From Ottowia oryzae (lineage in GTDB: Bacteria; Pseudomonadota; Gammaproteobacteria; Burkholderiales; Burkholderiaceae_C): 64,000 bases of DNA. The DNA is taken from positions 1,787,501 through 1,851,500 of the forward strand of contig NZ_CP027666.1 of the NCBI RefSeq assembly GCF_003008535.1. The letters are read 5' to 3'. The notes under the pieces are model-generated. The model made no database searches. It was not told the origin of the DNA and saw only the letters and a list, made by a program, of their open reading frames with translations. Both the position numbers and the translations under genes were made by a program. Below, one piece after another: positions 52,073 to 62,911 of this stretch. Numbering within the stretch: the stretch's first letter is position 1; the number at the start of each line of letters is the position of its first letter.

Positions 52073-53496
52073 ACTACCTTTCCACCCGTGGTGACGCCAC
52101 GCCCCGCCGTTTCTGCGACATCCTGCTGGAAGGCCTGGCGCCCGACGGCGGACTGTACCTGCCCGAGCACTACCCGCAGGTCGACGCCACCACGCTGGCG
52201 CACTGGCGCAACCTGTACGCGCAGCACGGCTACGCCACGCTGGCGTTCGAAATCCTCAGCCTCTACATCGACGACATTCCCGCCGCCGACCTGAAGGCGA
52301 TCTGCGAGAAAACCTACACGCCCGAAGTGTTCGGTACGCTGGAAATCGTGCCGCTGAAATCGCTGCAGCCGGGCCTGTACCTGGAGGCGCTGTCCAACGG
52401 CCCCACGCTGGCCTTCAAGGACATGGCCATGCAGCTGCTGGGCAACCTGTTCGAATACGAGCTGGCGCGGCGCGGCGAGCAGCTCAACATCCTGGGCGCC
52501 ACCAGCGGCGACACCGGCAGCGCGGCCGAATACGCCATGCGCAGCAAGCAGGGCATTCGCGTGTTCATGCTCAGCCCGCACGGCCGCATGAGTGCCTTCC
52601 AGCAGGCGCAGATGTTCAGCCTGCCTGACGAGAACATCCACAACATCGCCATCGAAGGCGTGTTTGACGACTGCCAGGACATCGTCAAGGCCACCAGCAA
52701 CGACCTGGCGTTCAAGCGCAAGTACAAGATCGGCACCGTCAACTCGATCAACTGGGCGCGCCTGCTGGCGCAGGTGGTCTATTACTTTGCTGGCTACTTT
52801 CAGGCCACCCGAAGCAATGAAGAGCAAGTCAGCTTCACCGTGCCCAGCGGCAACTTCGGCAACGTATGCGCGGGCCACGTGGCGCGCATGATGGGCCTGC
52901 CCATCCGGCAATTGGTGGTGGCCACCAATGAGAACGACGTGCTCGACGAGTTCTTTCGCACCGGCGTGTACCGCGTGCGCGGCAGTGCCGACACGCACGA
53001 AACCAGCAGCCCGTCGATGGACATCAGCAAGGCCAGCAACTTCGAGCGCTTCGTGTTCGACCTGGTGGGCCGCGATGGCGCCCGCACCAAGGCGCTGTTT
53101 GAGCAAGGTGTCGGCCAGCAGGGCTACTTTGACCTGAGCGGCGACCCCGTCTTTGCCCAGGCGCGCGAACGCTTCGGTTTCGTCAGCGGCAAGAGCGTGC
53201 ACGCCGACCGCCTGGCCACCATCCGCGACGTTTACGAAAAGTTCGGCGTGATGATCGACACCCACACCGCCGACGGCGTGAAGGTGGCGCGCGAACACCT
53301 GAAGGCGGGCGAGCCGATGATCGTGCTGGAAACCGCGCTGCCCATCAAGTTTGCGGTGACCATCGTCGAAGCCTTGGGGCGCGAGCCGGATCGGCCGGCC
53401 AAGTTCGAAGGCATCGAGGCGCTGCCGCGGCGCGTGCGCGTGATGGCCGCCGACGCCGAGGCTGTCAAGCGCTTTGTGGCCACCGCTTGTGAATAA
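52069..53496 (+). CDS. thrC: threonine synthase
   Basis: Converts O-phosphohomoserine to threonine with PLP. The 475-residue protein is the long bacterial type 2 form. NYLSTRGDATPRRFCDILLE opens the N-terminal domain, the PLP lysine is in GPTLAFKDMAMQ near residue 117, and ATSGDTGSAAEYA holds the phosphate loop. The start overlaps the tag-like gene by ATGA. The stop codon touches a dispersed repeat copy. Confidence 0.96.
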   Translation: MNYLSTRGDATPRRFCDILLEGLAPDGGLYLPEHYPQVDATTLAHWRNLYAQHGYATLAFEILSLYIDDIPAADLKAICEKTYTPEVFGTLEIVPLKSLQPGLYLEALSNGPTLAFKDMAMQLLGNLFEYELARRGEQLNILGATSGDTGSAAEYAMRSKQGIRVFMLSPHGRMSAFQQAQMFSLPDENIHNIAIEGVFDDCQDIVKATSNDLAFKRKYKIGTVNSINWARLLAQVVYYFAGYFQATRSNEEQVSFTVPSGNFGNVCAGHVARMMGLPIRQLVVATNENDVLDEFFRTGVYRVRGSADTHETSSPSMDISKASNFERFVFDLVGRDGARTKALFEQGVGQQGYFDLSGDPVFAQARERFGFVSGKSVHADRLATIRDVYEKFGVMIDTHTADGVKVAREHLKAGEPMIVLETALPIKFAVTIVEALGREPDRPAKFEGIEALPRRVRVMAADAEAVKRFVATACE

Positions 53497-53548
53497 AACA
53501 GCCCGCCAGCGCTGGTGGGTAGTGCGCTGGCAGCTATCAAAATCAGAG
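53497..53548 (-). repeat. Dispersed palindromic repeat between thrC and mobB
   Basis: It reads AACAGCCCGCCAGCGCTGG, then TGGGTAGTGCGCTGGCAGCT and ATCAAAATCAGAG on the plus strand. It begins directly after the thrC stop codon and ends 17 nt before the mobB start. Confidence 0.87.
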
Positions 53549-53565
53549 TATCCAGGGGGAATGCG

Positions 53566-54105
53566 TTGAAGGTGATCGGCTTTGCCGGTTATTCCGGCTC
53601 GGGCAAAACCACGTTGCTGGAGCGCCTGATCCCCGAGTTGAAGCAGCGCGGGCTGCGGGTGTCCGTGGTCAAGCACGCGCACCACAACTTCGACGTGGAC
53701 CACCCCGGCAAAGACAGCTGGCGCCACCGGCAGGCCGGCGCGTTCGAGGTGGTGATCGCCTCCGACCGCCGCCTGGCGCTGATGCGCGAATTCGAGGTGC
53801 CCACGCAGCTGAACGTCCACCAGATGATCGCTGAGCTGCACGACGGCGTGGACTGGGTGCTGGTGGAGGGCTTCAAGTTCAGCGACCTGCACAAGATCGA
53901 GGTGTGGCGCCCGTCGGCTGGCAAGCCCGTGCAGTACCCCGATGACGTTTTCATCACCGCCATCGCCACGGACGCCCCGCAGGCGCTGCCCGCAGCCACC
54001 TTGCGGCCCGTGCTGGATGTGAACGACCCCGCCGCCATCGCCCAGTGGCTGCTCGACAATGGCCATCGGTTTGACTACGACCCCACGCTGCACCCCGCAG
54101 ACTGA
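53566..54105 (+). CDS. mobB: molybdopterin-guanine dinucleotide biosynthesis protein B
   Basis: P-loop GTP-binding protein of 179 residues that assists attachment of the nucleotide to molybdenum cofactor. The Walker A motif GYSGSGKTTL is at about 7-16, and HNFDVDHPGKDSWRHRQAGA is the MobB switch segment. The start is TTG 53566, chosen because AGGGGG lies 7 nt upstream and KVIGFAGYSGSGKTT fits the family start. The ATG at 53561 is out of frame. moeA follows after 4 nt. Confidence 0.93.
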   Translation: MKVIGFAGYSGSGKTTLLERLIPELKQRGLRVSVVKHAHHNFDVDHPGKDSWRHRQAGAFEVVIASDRRLALMREFEVPTQLNVHQMIAELHDGVDWVLVEGFKFSDLHKIEVWRPSAGKPVQYPDDVFITAIATDAPQALPAATLRPVLDVNDPAAIAQWLLDNGHRFDYDPTLHPAD

Positions 54106-54109
54106 AACG

Positions 54110-55405
54110 ATGCCCGACACCTCCCACGCCCGCCCCCGCCCGCCCCTGATGCCGCTGGATGAAGCGCTGACGCGCATGCTGGCGCAGGCCACGCCCTTGG
54201 CGCGCACCGAGCTGGTCAGCACCTTCGATGCCGACGGCCGCGTGCTGGCGCAAGACGTGGTGGCCGAGCTGCAGGTGCCGCCCAACGACAACTCTGCCAT
54301 GGACGGCTACGCCGTGCGCGCCGCCGACGTGATGGCAGCGGGCGTGGAGCTGCCCGTGTCGCAGCGCATTGCCGCCGGTCACGCGGGCGCCCCGCTGGCG
54401 GCGGGCACGGCGGCGCGCATCTTCACCGGCGCGCCCATGCCGCCCGGCGCAAACACCGTGGTCATGCAGGAAGACACCACCGCGTTGGACGAGGGCGCGC
54501 GGGTGCGCATCCACCAGGTGCCGCAGCGCGGCGAATGGGTGCGCGGCAGCGGTGAAGACGTGCGCAAGGGCAGCACGGTGCTTCAAAAAGGCGAGCGGCT
54601 GGCACCGGCTGGTGTTGGGCTGGCGGCCGGAATCGGCATGGACAAGCTCTTGGTCGCGGCGCGCCCGCGCGTGGCCTTGCTGTCCACCGGTGACGAGCTG
54701 GTCATGCCCGGCGCGGTGCCGCCAGCGGCCATGAAGCCGGGCACCATCTACAACAGCAACCGCTTCTTCCTGCGCGCCTTGTTGCTGCGCCTGGGCTGCG
54801 AGGTGACCGACCTGGGCATCGTGCCAGACAGCCGCGCCGCCACCCTGGCCGCGCTGCAGGCTGCCGCGGCAGGCCACGACCTGATCCTGACCAGCGGCGG
54901 CGTTTCGGTGGGCGAGGAAGACCATGTCAAGCCCGCCGTGCAGCAGCTGGGCCAGCTGGATCTGTGGCAGATCGCCATGAAGCCCGGCAAGCCGCTGGCG
55001 TACGGCACCATCGGCGTGCTTGCGCCGTCATCTTCTGCCGGCGCGGCCGGTGCCGCCGGTGCGGTCTGCCACTTCATCGGCTTGCCGGGCAACCCGGTGT
55101 CCAGCTTCGTCACGTTCTTGCTGCTGGTGCGCCCCTTCCTGCTGCGCTTGCAGGGCGCGGTGGCCGTGGCGCCGCCCGTGATGGAGCTGCGCGCCGACTT
55201 CGCCACCACGCGGCCCGACAAGCGCCGCGAATTCCTGCGCGCGCGCCGCAACGCGCAGGGCGGGGTGGATTTGTTTGGCAACCAGAGCTCGGGTGTGCTC
55301 ACATCCATGCACTGGGCCGACGGCTTGGTCGATGTGCCTGCGGGCCACACCATTGCGCGCGGCGACTATGTGCGCTTCATTTCGCTTCAGGAGTTGATGG
55401 CATGA
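54110..55405 (+). CDS. moeA: molybdopterin molybdenumtransferase
   Basis: Inserts molybdate into adenylylated molybdopterin. The 431-residue protein has the N-terminal domain motif DNSAMDGYAVRA and the central MPT-binding segments STGDELV, TSGGVSVGEEDH and LPGNPVSSFVTF. A C-terminal domain follows, and the moaD start overlaps the end by ATGA. An Ala/Gly-rich insertion (SSSAGAAGAAGA) near 320 is unusual. The ATG at 54110 is set by operon spacing and family alignment. Confidence 0.95.
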   Translation: MPDTSHARPRPPLMPLDEALTRMLAQATPLARTELVSTFDADGRVLAQDVVAELQVPPNDNSAMDGYAVRAADVMAAGVELPVSQRIAAGHAGAPLAAGTAARIFTGAPMPPGANTVVMQEDTTALDEGARVRIHQVPQRGEWVRGSGEDVRKGSTVLQKGERLAPAGVGLAAGIGMDKLLVAARPRVALLSTGDELVMPGAVPPAAMKPGTIYNSNRFFLRALLLRLGCEVTDLGIVPDSRAATLAALQAAAAGHDLILTSGGVSVGEEDHVKPAVQQLGQLDLWQIAMKPGKPLAYGTIGVLAPSSSAGAAGAAGAVCHFIGLPGNPVSSFVTFLLLVRPFLLRLQGAVAVAPPVMELRADFATTRPDKRREFLRARRNAQGGVDLFGNQSSGVLTSMHWADGLVDVPAGHTIARGDYVRFISLQELMA

Positions 55406-55668
55406 CGGCCGCCACGCGCACGCTCAAGCTGCGGTACTTTGCCTCGCTGCGCGAGGCGCTGGGCACAGACCGCGAATCCGTAACCACCGCCGCCGACACG
55501 GTGGGCGCCCTGCGCCAGCAGCTCATCGCGCGCAGCGATGCCCATGCCGACGCCCTGGCGCTGGGCAAGGCGGTGCGCGCTGCCGTCAATCAGGTGATGG
55601 CCAACGACACGCACGCCCTGGCCGATGGGGACGAGGTGGCCTTCTTCCCGCCGGTCACCGGCGGCTGA
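55402..55668 (+). CDS. moaD: molybdopterin synthase sulfur carrier subunit
   Basis: Ubiquitin-fold sulfur carrier of 88 residues that ends in the required Gly-Gly (PPVTGG). The C-terminal thiocarboxylate donates sulfur in molybdopterin formation with MoaE. It overlaps moeA by four nucleotides, so translation is coupled. moaE is located 1.3 kb further on, past two minus-strand genes, rather than next to moaD as usual. Confidence 0.94.
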   Translation: MTAATRTLKLRYFASLREALGTDRESVTTAADTVGALRQQLIARSDAHADALALGKAVRAAVNQVMANDTHALADGDEVAFFPPVTGG

Positions 55669-55689
55669 TTGGTCGGCGGCGGCTGCGCC

Positions 55690-56463
55690 TCAGCGCAGCC
55701 ACTTGTCGTCGATGGCCTTGAGCGCGCCGCGCTTGTCCAGCAAGTCCCAGGTGAAGTTCATCACGCGCAGGTAGTCGGCGTCTTCGGCCGGTAGCATGAA
55801 GCCCAGCCAGTTGGTGGGCGTGAGCGGCGCGTCGATGAAAGCCGCCGTCAGGCGCGGGTCGGCCTTGCTGTAGTGCAGCGCCTCATAGGTTTCGGTGATC
55901 ATCACGTCGCCTTTCCCGCTGGCGATGAGGGCGGGAATCTCGGCGTTCTTCTCGTGCGTGCTGACCTGGGCGGCCTTCAGGTTTTGCAGCACGAAAGCCT
56001 CGTTGGTGCCGCCGGGGTTCTTGATCACGCGCACGCCGGGCTGGTTCAGGTCTTGCACGGTCTTGAACTTGGCCTTGTCCTCGGTGCGCACCAGCGCCAC
56101 TTTGCCGAACGGCGCATAGCCCGGCAGCATGGCGGCGTAGCGCAGGCGCGGCACGTTGCGCGTGATGCCGCCCACGGCCACGTCGAAACGGTTGGCCTGC
56201 AAATCCTTCAGCAGATTGGGCCAGGTGGTGGGCACGTATTCGATCTTCACGCCCAGCTCTTTGGCCATGGCTTCGATGGTGTCGATGTCGTGGCCTTGGT
56301 AGCCAGCGTCGGTCTTGATGGCAAACGGCCGGTAGTCGCCCGGCGTGCCCACGCGCAGCACCTTGGTGTCCAGGATCTGGTTCAGGCGCTCGCCCGCCCA
56401 GGCAGGGGCCGCTGCGGCCAGCGAGAAGGCGAGTGCTGAAACAAGGTGCTTGAGGTAACGCAT
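55690..56463 (-). CDS. periplasmic solute-binding protein, PheC/cyclohexadienyl dehydratase-like
   Basis: The 257-residue precursor has a signal peptide ending PAWAG near 25 and a type 3 binding-protein fold. Several segments (LNQILDTKVLRVGTPGDYRP, then PTTWPNLLKDLQANRFDVAV and NPGGTNEAFVLQNLK) match Pseudomonas cyclohexadienyl dehydratase PheC more than amino-acid binding proteins. A glutamate aligned with the PheC catalytic Glu occurs in ITETYEALHY. It could thus make phenylpyruvate or arogenate products in the periplasm, or bind a solute. No ABC transporter genes are adjacent, which favours the enzyme. The start at 56463 fits the signal peptide. Confidence 0.8.
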   Translation of the reverse strand: MRYLKHLVSALAFSLAAAAPAWAGERLNQILDTKVLRVGTPGDYRPFAIKTDAGYQGHDIDTIEAMAKELGVKIEYVPTTWPNLLKDLQANRFDVAVGGITRNVPRLRYAAMLPGYAPFGKVALVRTEDKAKFKTVQDLNQPGVRVIKNPGGTNEAFVLQNLKAAQVSTHEKNAEIPALIASGKGDVMITETYEALHYSKADPRLTAAFIDAPLTPTNWLGFMLPAEDADYLRVMNFTWDLLDKRGALKAIDDKWLR

Positions 56464-56559
56464 GGTGCCAATCCTGATTGCAAGTGGGAAAGCGCCCAAG
56501 CTTATCGCGCGGCGCGAGCGTGGTCGTCCAGGCGGCAAGCTGGCCGGCCCGGCGCGTCG

Positions 56560-56883
56560 CTACGCCGCCGCGCCCGGCAACGCGGGTGCTCGCCAGCCCA
56601 GCAACTCTGCCAGGCGCAGCACGATCCAGTCCGCTTGCCCATCAGGAAAACCAGCTTCGGGCGCCGCCAGCCCGGCGTGGATGCCCAGCAGGATGTCGCC
56701 CTCCGAAGGGGCGCCCGCGCCGTGGTACAGCAGCTGCGCCTGCTCGACCAGGTGGTTGGCCAGGTCTTCGCACAGCTCGTAGCGGGCAGCCAGCTCAGCG
56801 GGTGTGCCGCGCAGGCGCCCGCGCGCGTCGGTGTACAGGGCAATGAACGAGGGCGGGATAAAAATCTGGCTGTCGGCAGACAC
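56560..56883 (-). CDS. conserved hypothetical protein, 107 aa
   Basis: Small soluble protein starting at GTG 56883. It has an N-terminal segment SQIFIPPSFIALYTDARGRL and a helical C-terminal half (ARYELCEDLANHLVEQAQLL, then DWIVLRLAELLGW). I recognise a similar family of unknown function in Comamonadaceae, sometimes named as chaperone-like, without proof. A much longer upstream frame overlaps moaE on the other strand and is rejected. It is divergent from moaE with 45 nt between starts. Confidence 0.72.
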   Translation of the reverse strand: MSADSQIFIPPSFIALYTDARGRLRGTPAELAARYELCEDLANHLVEQAQLLYHGAGAPSEGDILLGIHAGLAAPEAGFPDGQADWIVLRLAELLGWRAPALPGAAA

Positions 56884-56928
56884 GGGGGTGGGCGTTACGG
56901 TTGGCGGTGGATGCCAGAGAATAGCGGC

Positions 56929-57414
56929 ATGAGCGTGAACGTGGTTTCCATCCAGACCCAGGACTTTGACGTGTCGGCCGAGCTGGCCGCGCTGCGCGCC
57001 GGCGACGCGCGCGTGGGCGCGGTGTGCAGCTTCATCGGTACCGTGCGCGACCGCAGCGGGCCGCAGGCGGCGGGCAGCGTGCGCGCGATGGAGCTGGAGC
57101 ACTACCCCGGCATGACCGAAAAAGCCATCGAAGCCATGATCGGCGCCGCCCGCCAGCGCTTTGACATCTTCGGCGCGCGGGTGATCCACCGCGTGGGCGT
57201 GCTGCAGCCCATGGACCAGATCGTGCTGGTGGCCGTCAGCTCGGTGCACCGGGGCGAGGCGTTCCAGGCCTGTGAGTTCTTGATGGACTACCTCAAGACC
57301 CAGGCGCCGTTCTGGAAGAAGGAAACCACGCCCGAAGGCGCGCGCTGGGTAGATGCGCGCGTGGCCGACGACGCGGCGCTGGCGCGCTGGGGTATCGCGG
57401 CGGGCAACGCCTGA
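56929..57414 (+). CDS. moaE: molybdopterin synthase catalytic subunit
   Basis: Large subunit of molybdopterin synthase, 161 residues, adding two sulfurs from MoaD to precursor Z. The family segments GAVCSFIGTVRDRS near 30-43, ELEHYPGMTEKAIE and HRVGVLQPMDQIVLVAVSS are present, and the active-site lysines occur in APFWKKETTPEGARW. The ATG at 56929 gives the expected length. It lies 1.26 kb downstream of moaD, separated by two minus-strand genes. Confidence 0.95.
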   Translation: MSVNVVSIQTQDFDVSAELAALRAGDARVGAVCSFIGTVRDRSGPQAAGSVRAMELEHYPGMTEKAIEAMIGAARQRFDIFGARVIHRVGVLQPMDQIVLVAVSSVHRGEAFQACEFLMDYLKTQAPFWKKETTPEGARWVDARVADDAALARWGIAAGNA

Positions 57415-57528
57415 ACTGCGGCCTGCGGACGGTGGGGCGACGTTGGCGAGGTGCCCCGGCGCCACGGCCACCTCGCTGCCCGGCTGCGCCAGGGCGTAGG
57501 GCGGCCAGGTTGCGCCACACCCCTGATT

Positions 57529-57588
57529 GCTCTTAAGTTAATAGCTGTTGCCGCAGTGTGCACCAGCGCTGCAAGGCAATTGCATTCC
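57529..57588 (+). repeat. Dispersed palindromic repeat, diverged copy
   Basis: It reads GCTCTTAAGTTAATAGCTGT, then TGCCGCAGTGTGCACCAGCG and CTGCAAGGCAATTGCATTCC. It fits the forward family in the gap 57415-57657, which has no supported gene. Confidence 0.65.
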
Positions 57589-57657
57589 AAAAGCGGTGCC
57601 GATCAGAAAGTGCGCGGACGCCAGTCGCGCCCGACGCGACAGGCGCGAACAGGTTTC

Positions 57658-58548
57658 TTACGGCGCGATGAGGCTGCTGATGGTCAGCGCCTCGGCTTCG
57701 GCCGCGCAGTCGGCTGCGGCGGGCACCTTGCCAGCCTGGCGTGCGGCGGTGATCTCGGCGCGCGCGGCGTTCAGCTGGGCGCGGAAGGTTTCGTTGGCGT
57801 GCAGGCGCGCCACCGTGCCAGCGCCCACCAGCATGCCCGCCTGGATGTCGCTTTGCCAATGCACGCCGCAGACGGCGCGGCTTTGCGCAAAGGCGCGGCC
57901 GCGCTGCAGCAGCGCGTCGGCACGGTCGGGGGCGGCTTCGGTCAGCACCAGCGCCCAGGCCCAGCCCAGCGACGAATGGCCCGAGGGGTACGAGCCGTCC
58001 TTGGCCAGCTTGGCCTCTTCGTCGGGCGTGCAGCTGGGCAGTTTGAGCGAGACGAAGGGGCGGGTGCGCTGGTAGTGGTTCTTGGCCTTGTAGGTGGCCA
58101 GGCCCGCGTCGGTCAGCGTGCGGCGCAGCAGCATGTTCAGGTTGGGCGTGTCGGCTTCTGAAATTCGCACGCCCAGGGCGCAGGCATAGACCGAGGCCGC
58201 GGCGGGAAAGTGCAGGTTGGCGTCCTTGCGGGCCAGCGCGCCGCGCGGGCCGTTGGCCAGGGCTGTCAGTTGCCGCGTCGTCGCTTCATCGGAAGCCTGG
58301 GCGGCCGAGCCGGCGGCGGGCGGCGCAGCGACCAGCGCCAGGCTGTCGGGCATCTCGCCCGGTGCCAGATAACCCTTGAGGATGCCGCTGCCCGCGCGGT
58401 ATTCGCCCACCTCGGCGGCGCTGACGGGCGGTGTTGGCGCTGTGGGCGATGTGGTGCTGCAGGCGCCCAGCAGCAGGGCGGCGGAGCCCAGGACCAGGGT
58501 GCGGGGCAAGAAGCACGGCTGAGCGCGCAGGGCGGCGGTGGGGCGCAT
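57658..58548 (-). CDS. class A acid phosphatase lipoprotein (PAP2 superfamily)
   Basis: The 296-residue precursor carries a lipoprotein signal with lipobox LGAC (Cys 30). The PAP2 phosphatase motifs are in order: KAKNHYQRTRPF near 155, GSYPSGHSS near 187 and SRAVCGVHWQSDIQAG near 225. These supply the two histidines and three phosphate-binding arginines or lysine. The combination and length match class A nonspecific acid phosphatases (PhoN-like). It is likely periplasmic or outer-membrane attached, removing phosphate from organic esters. It is divergent from the nuclease gene. Confidence 0.92.
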   Translation of the reverse strand: MRPTAALRAQPCFLPRTLVLGSAALLLGACSTTSPTAPTPPVSAAEVGEYRAGSGILKGYLAPGEMPDSLALVAAPPAAGSAAQASDEATTRQLTALANGPRGALARKDANLHFPAAASVYACALGVRISEADTPNLNMLLRRTLTDAGLATYKAKNHYQRTRPFVSLKLPSCTPDEEAKLAKDGSYPSGHSSLGWAWALVLTEAAPDRADALLQRGRAFAQSRAVCGVHWQSDIQAGMLVGAGTVARLHANETFRAQLNAARAEITAARQAGKVPAAADCAAEAEALTISSLIAP

Positions 58549-58714
58549 GGGGTCTCCTCGGTGGTGGTTGGGCGGTGCCGGGCCAGTGTAGGCAGTCGTC
58601 CCGGCGCGGCGCGCGCTTTGGTGACAGCCGCGTGACAGTTGCGTGATGGCGGCGCCCCCTTTGCGCTGGCCTTAACGCCGGTGACCTGCGCATGGCGGCG
58701 GCAGAATCGCAGGC

Positions 58715-59323
58715 ATGCAAATGACAGTGTGGATGCGCCCCAGCGTGGCGCGGTGGGTGCTTTGCGGGCACAGGGCAGCGGCGGCGCTGCCAAGGATGCT
58801 GGTGGCAGGGGCCGTGGCGTTGTGCGCGCTGCCGGCGCTCGCCCAGGCGTCGGCGCCCAGGGGCGATGGCCAGCCGGGGGCCGACACCTGGCCCGCCGTG
58901 GTCACCTACGTGGTCGATGGCGATTCGGTCTGGGTGCGCTCGGCCGATCGCGGTGCGCGCGTCAAGCTGCGGCTGCTGGGCATCGACGCGCCGGAAGTCT
59001 GCCAGCCGCTGGGCCCGCAAGCGCGCGATGCGCTGCGCCGCCTGGCGCTGAACCAGCCGGTGCAAGTCACGGTGCGCGCCCGCGACCGCTACGGCCGGGC
59101 GCTGGCCACGGTGCACCGCACGCAAGACGGGTTGGATTTGTCACAGGCCATGGCCGCAGGCGGCTGGGCGTGGGTGGACCGCTATCGCGGCTGGCACAAG
59201 CCCTATCAGGAAGACGAGGACGCCGCCCGCGCCGCAGGCCGTGGCTTGTTTGCGCAAGCCGGGGCGGAAAGCCCGGCCGACTTTCGCCGCCGGCATGGCC
59301 CGTGCCAGCGCGTCGGAAAATAG
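58715..59323 (+). CDS. secreted thermonuclease family protein (SNase fold)
   Basis: The 202-residue precursor has an N-terminal hydrophobic export segment (about 28-47, ending ALAQAS). The staphylococcal nuclease domain starts near 60 (TYVVDGDSVWVR). The catalytic region RLLGIDAPEV carries Arg and Asp, followed by DRYGRALATV and the C-terminal GLFAQAGAESPADFRRRHG. The calcium-dependent active-site residues appear mostly present. It probably cleaves DNA or RNA outside the cytoplasm. The stop codon is directly followed by a dispersed repeat and then the clpB promoter. Confidence 0.88.
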   Translation: MQMTVWMRPSVARWVLCGHRAAAALPRMLVAGAVALCALPALAQASAPRGDGQPGADTWPAVVTYVVDGDSVWVRSADRGARVKLRLLGIDAPEVCQPLGPQARDALRRLALNQPVQVTVRARDRYGRALATVHRTQDGLDLSQAMAAGGWAWVDRYRGWHKPYQEDEDAARAAGRGLFAQAGAESPADFRRRHGPCQRVGK

Positions 59324-59324
59324 T

Positions 59325-59387
59325 ATTAAAAATGATAGCTGCCGGCGCTGGTGGGGCCTGCGCTGGCGGCCGATTTGGTGCTAAAAC
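59325..59387 (+). repeat. Dispersed palindromic repeat (near consensus)
   Basis: It reads ATTAAAAATGATAGCTGCCG, then GCGCTGGTGGGGCCTGCGC and TGGCGGCCGATTTGGTGCTA. It is a forward copy 40 nt upstream of the clpB heat-shock promoter and starts 1 nt past the nuclease stop codon. Confidence 0.9.
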
Positions 59388-59425
59388 CCGCGAATGGCGA
59401 TTGCGCAACGCGCGCAGCGGCGGCG

Positions 59426-59453
59426 CTTGAACAAATCGGGGTCAACCCTATAT
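59426..59453 (+). promoter_or_regulatory. sigma-32-like heat-shock promoter of clpB
   Basis: CTTGAA (59426-59431), a 14-nt spacer and CCCTATAT (59446-59453) closely fit the sigma-32 consensus CTTGAA/CCCCATNT. It lies 22 nt before the clpB ATG region, so the leader would be short. GGAGG at 59465-59469 is the ribosome binding site. Confidence 0.82.
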
Positions 59454-59474
59454 GCTGGCCATTCGGAGGCTTTC

Positions 59475-62072
<2,598 letters not shown>

Positions 62073-62093
62073 GCCGGTTCGTCACAAAAAGAT

Positions 62094-62135
62094 AGCGCCT
62101 TGCGCAAGCCCAGTGGGCGCGCAAGGCGCTTTTTT
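62094..62135 (+). terminator. clpB intrinsic terminator
   Basis: AGCGCCTTGCGC pairs perfectly with GCGCAAGGCGCT across a 13-nt loop and is followed by TTTTTAT. The left flank AAAAAGATAGC resembles the arm of the dispersed repeat family, so this terminator may derive from a repeat copy. Confidence 0.92.
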
Positions 62136-62169
62136 ATGTGGATTCAGCTTGCAGAGACGATGGCGCGCT

Positions 62170-62754
62170 TCAACCGGCGAAGCCGCCGCCGTCCAGAAAG
62201 GCGCGCTCTTCGGCCGTGGTGCTTCGCCCCAGCAGCGCGTTGCGGTGCGGGAAGCGGCCAAAGCGCCGAATGATGTCGCGGTGGCCCAGCGCGTGCGCCC
62301 GCGCCGTGGCGCCCAGGTGCGTGTTCAACTCGACCGACAGATCCTGGTCCGCCAGGTTTTCCGAGTGCGCAAAGGGCAGGCAGAAGAACAGTTGCAGCGC
62401 GGGCTCTACCGCCGCCATGTGGCCGGCCGCCAGCGCGGCGCGGGCGTGCCGGCGCGCAGCCGCGTCGGTGGCGTACATCCGCGCCGTGCCGCGAAAGGCG
62501 TTGCGCGGGAACTGGTCGAGCAGGATCAGCAGCGCCAGCGCGCCATGCGGCGTATGCCCCCATCCGTCCAGGCTGCCTTCGGCGGCGACTTCGTGCAAGG
62601 TCAAGAAGCGGTCGCGAAAGCGGCGGTCAAACGCAGCGCTGTGGCTGAACCAGTCGCTGCTGGACTCCCGCCAGAAATCAACCACGGCCTGAGCGCGCGG
62701 CGGGGTGGTGGGCTGCGGCGGCGGGGCCGTGTGCACGCGGGGTTGCTGGGACAT
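62170..62754 (-). CDS. DUF924 family protein
   Basis: The 194-residue protein shows the DUF924 features VVDFWRESSSDWFSHSAAFD near 24-43 and HGALALLILLDQFPRNAFRG near 68-87. FGRFPHRNALLGRSTTAEE lies near the end. It is an all-helical TPR-like soluble fold, and the family has no proven role. The start at 62754 gives a Pro/Gln-rich tail of about 20 residues before the domain. Convergent with clpB. Confidence 0.9.
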   Translation of the reverse strand: MSQQPRVHTAPPPQPTTPPRAQAVVDFWRESSSDWFSHSAAFDRRFRDRFLTLHEVAAEGSLDGWGHTPHGALALLILLDQFPRNAFRGTARMYATDAAARRHARAALAAGHMAAVEPALQLFFCLPFAHSENLADQDLSVELNTHLGATARAHALGHRDIIRRFGRFPHRNALLGRSTTAEERAFLDGGGFAG

Positions 62755-62911
62755 GGTTGCGCGTCAGTGTGTATGGCAAGGGCAGGCAGAACCGCGGGGA
62801 TGGATGCGCTGCCCGCCAGTGCGCGCCAGCCCGTGTGTTTTGCACACAGCCCGGCGCGCGCGCCCACCGTCGGCACAGCCGAATAAGGCAGGGCGCCCCA
62901 AGCGATTCGGC

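Noticed and set aside
51970..54300. Long minus-strand frame opposite thrC, mobB and moeA start
   Set aside because: It spans three confident genes and a repeat. It shows no motif of its own.
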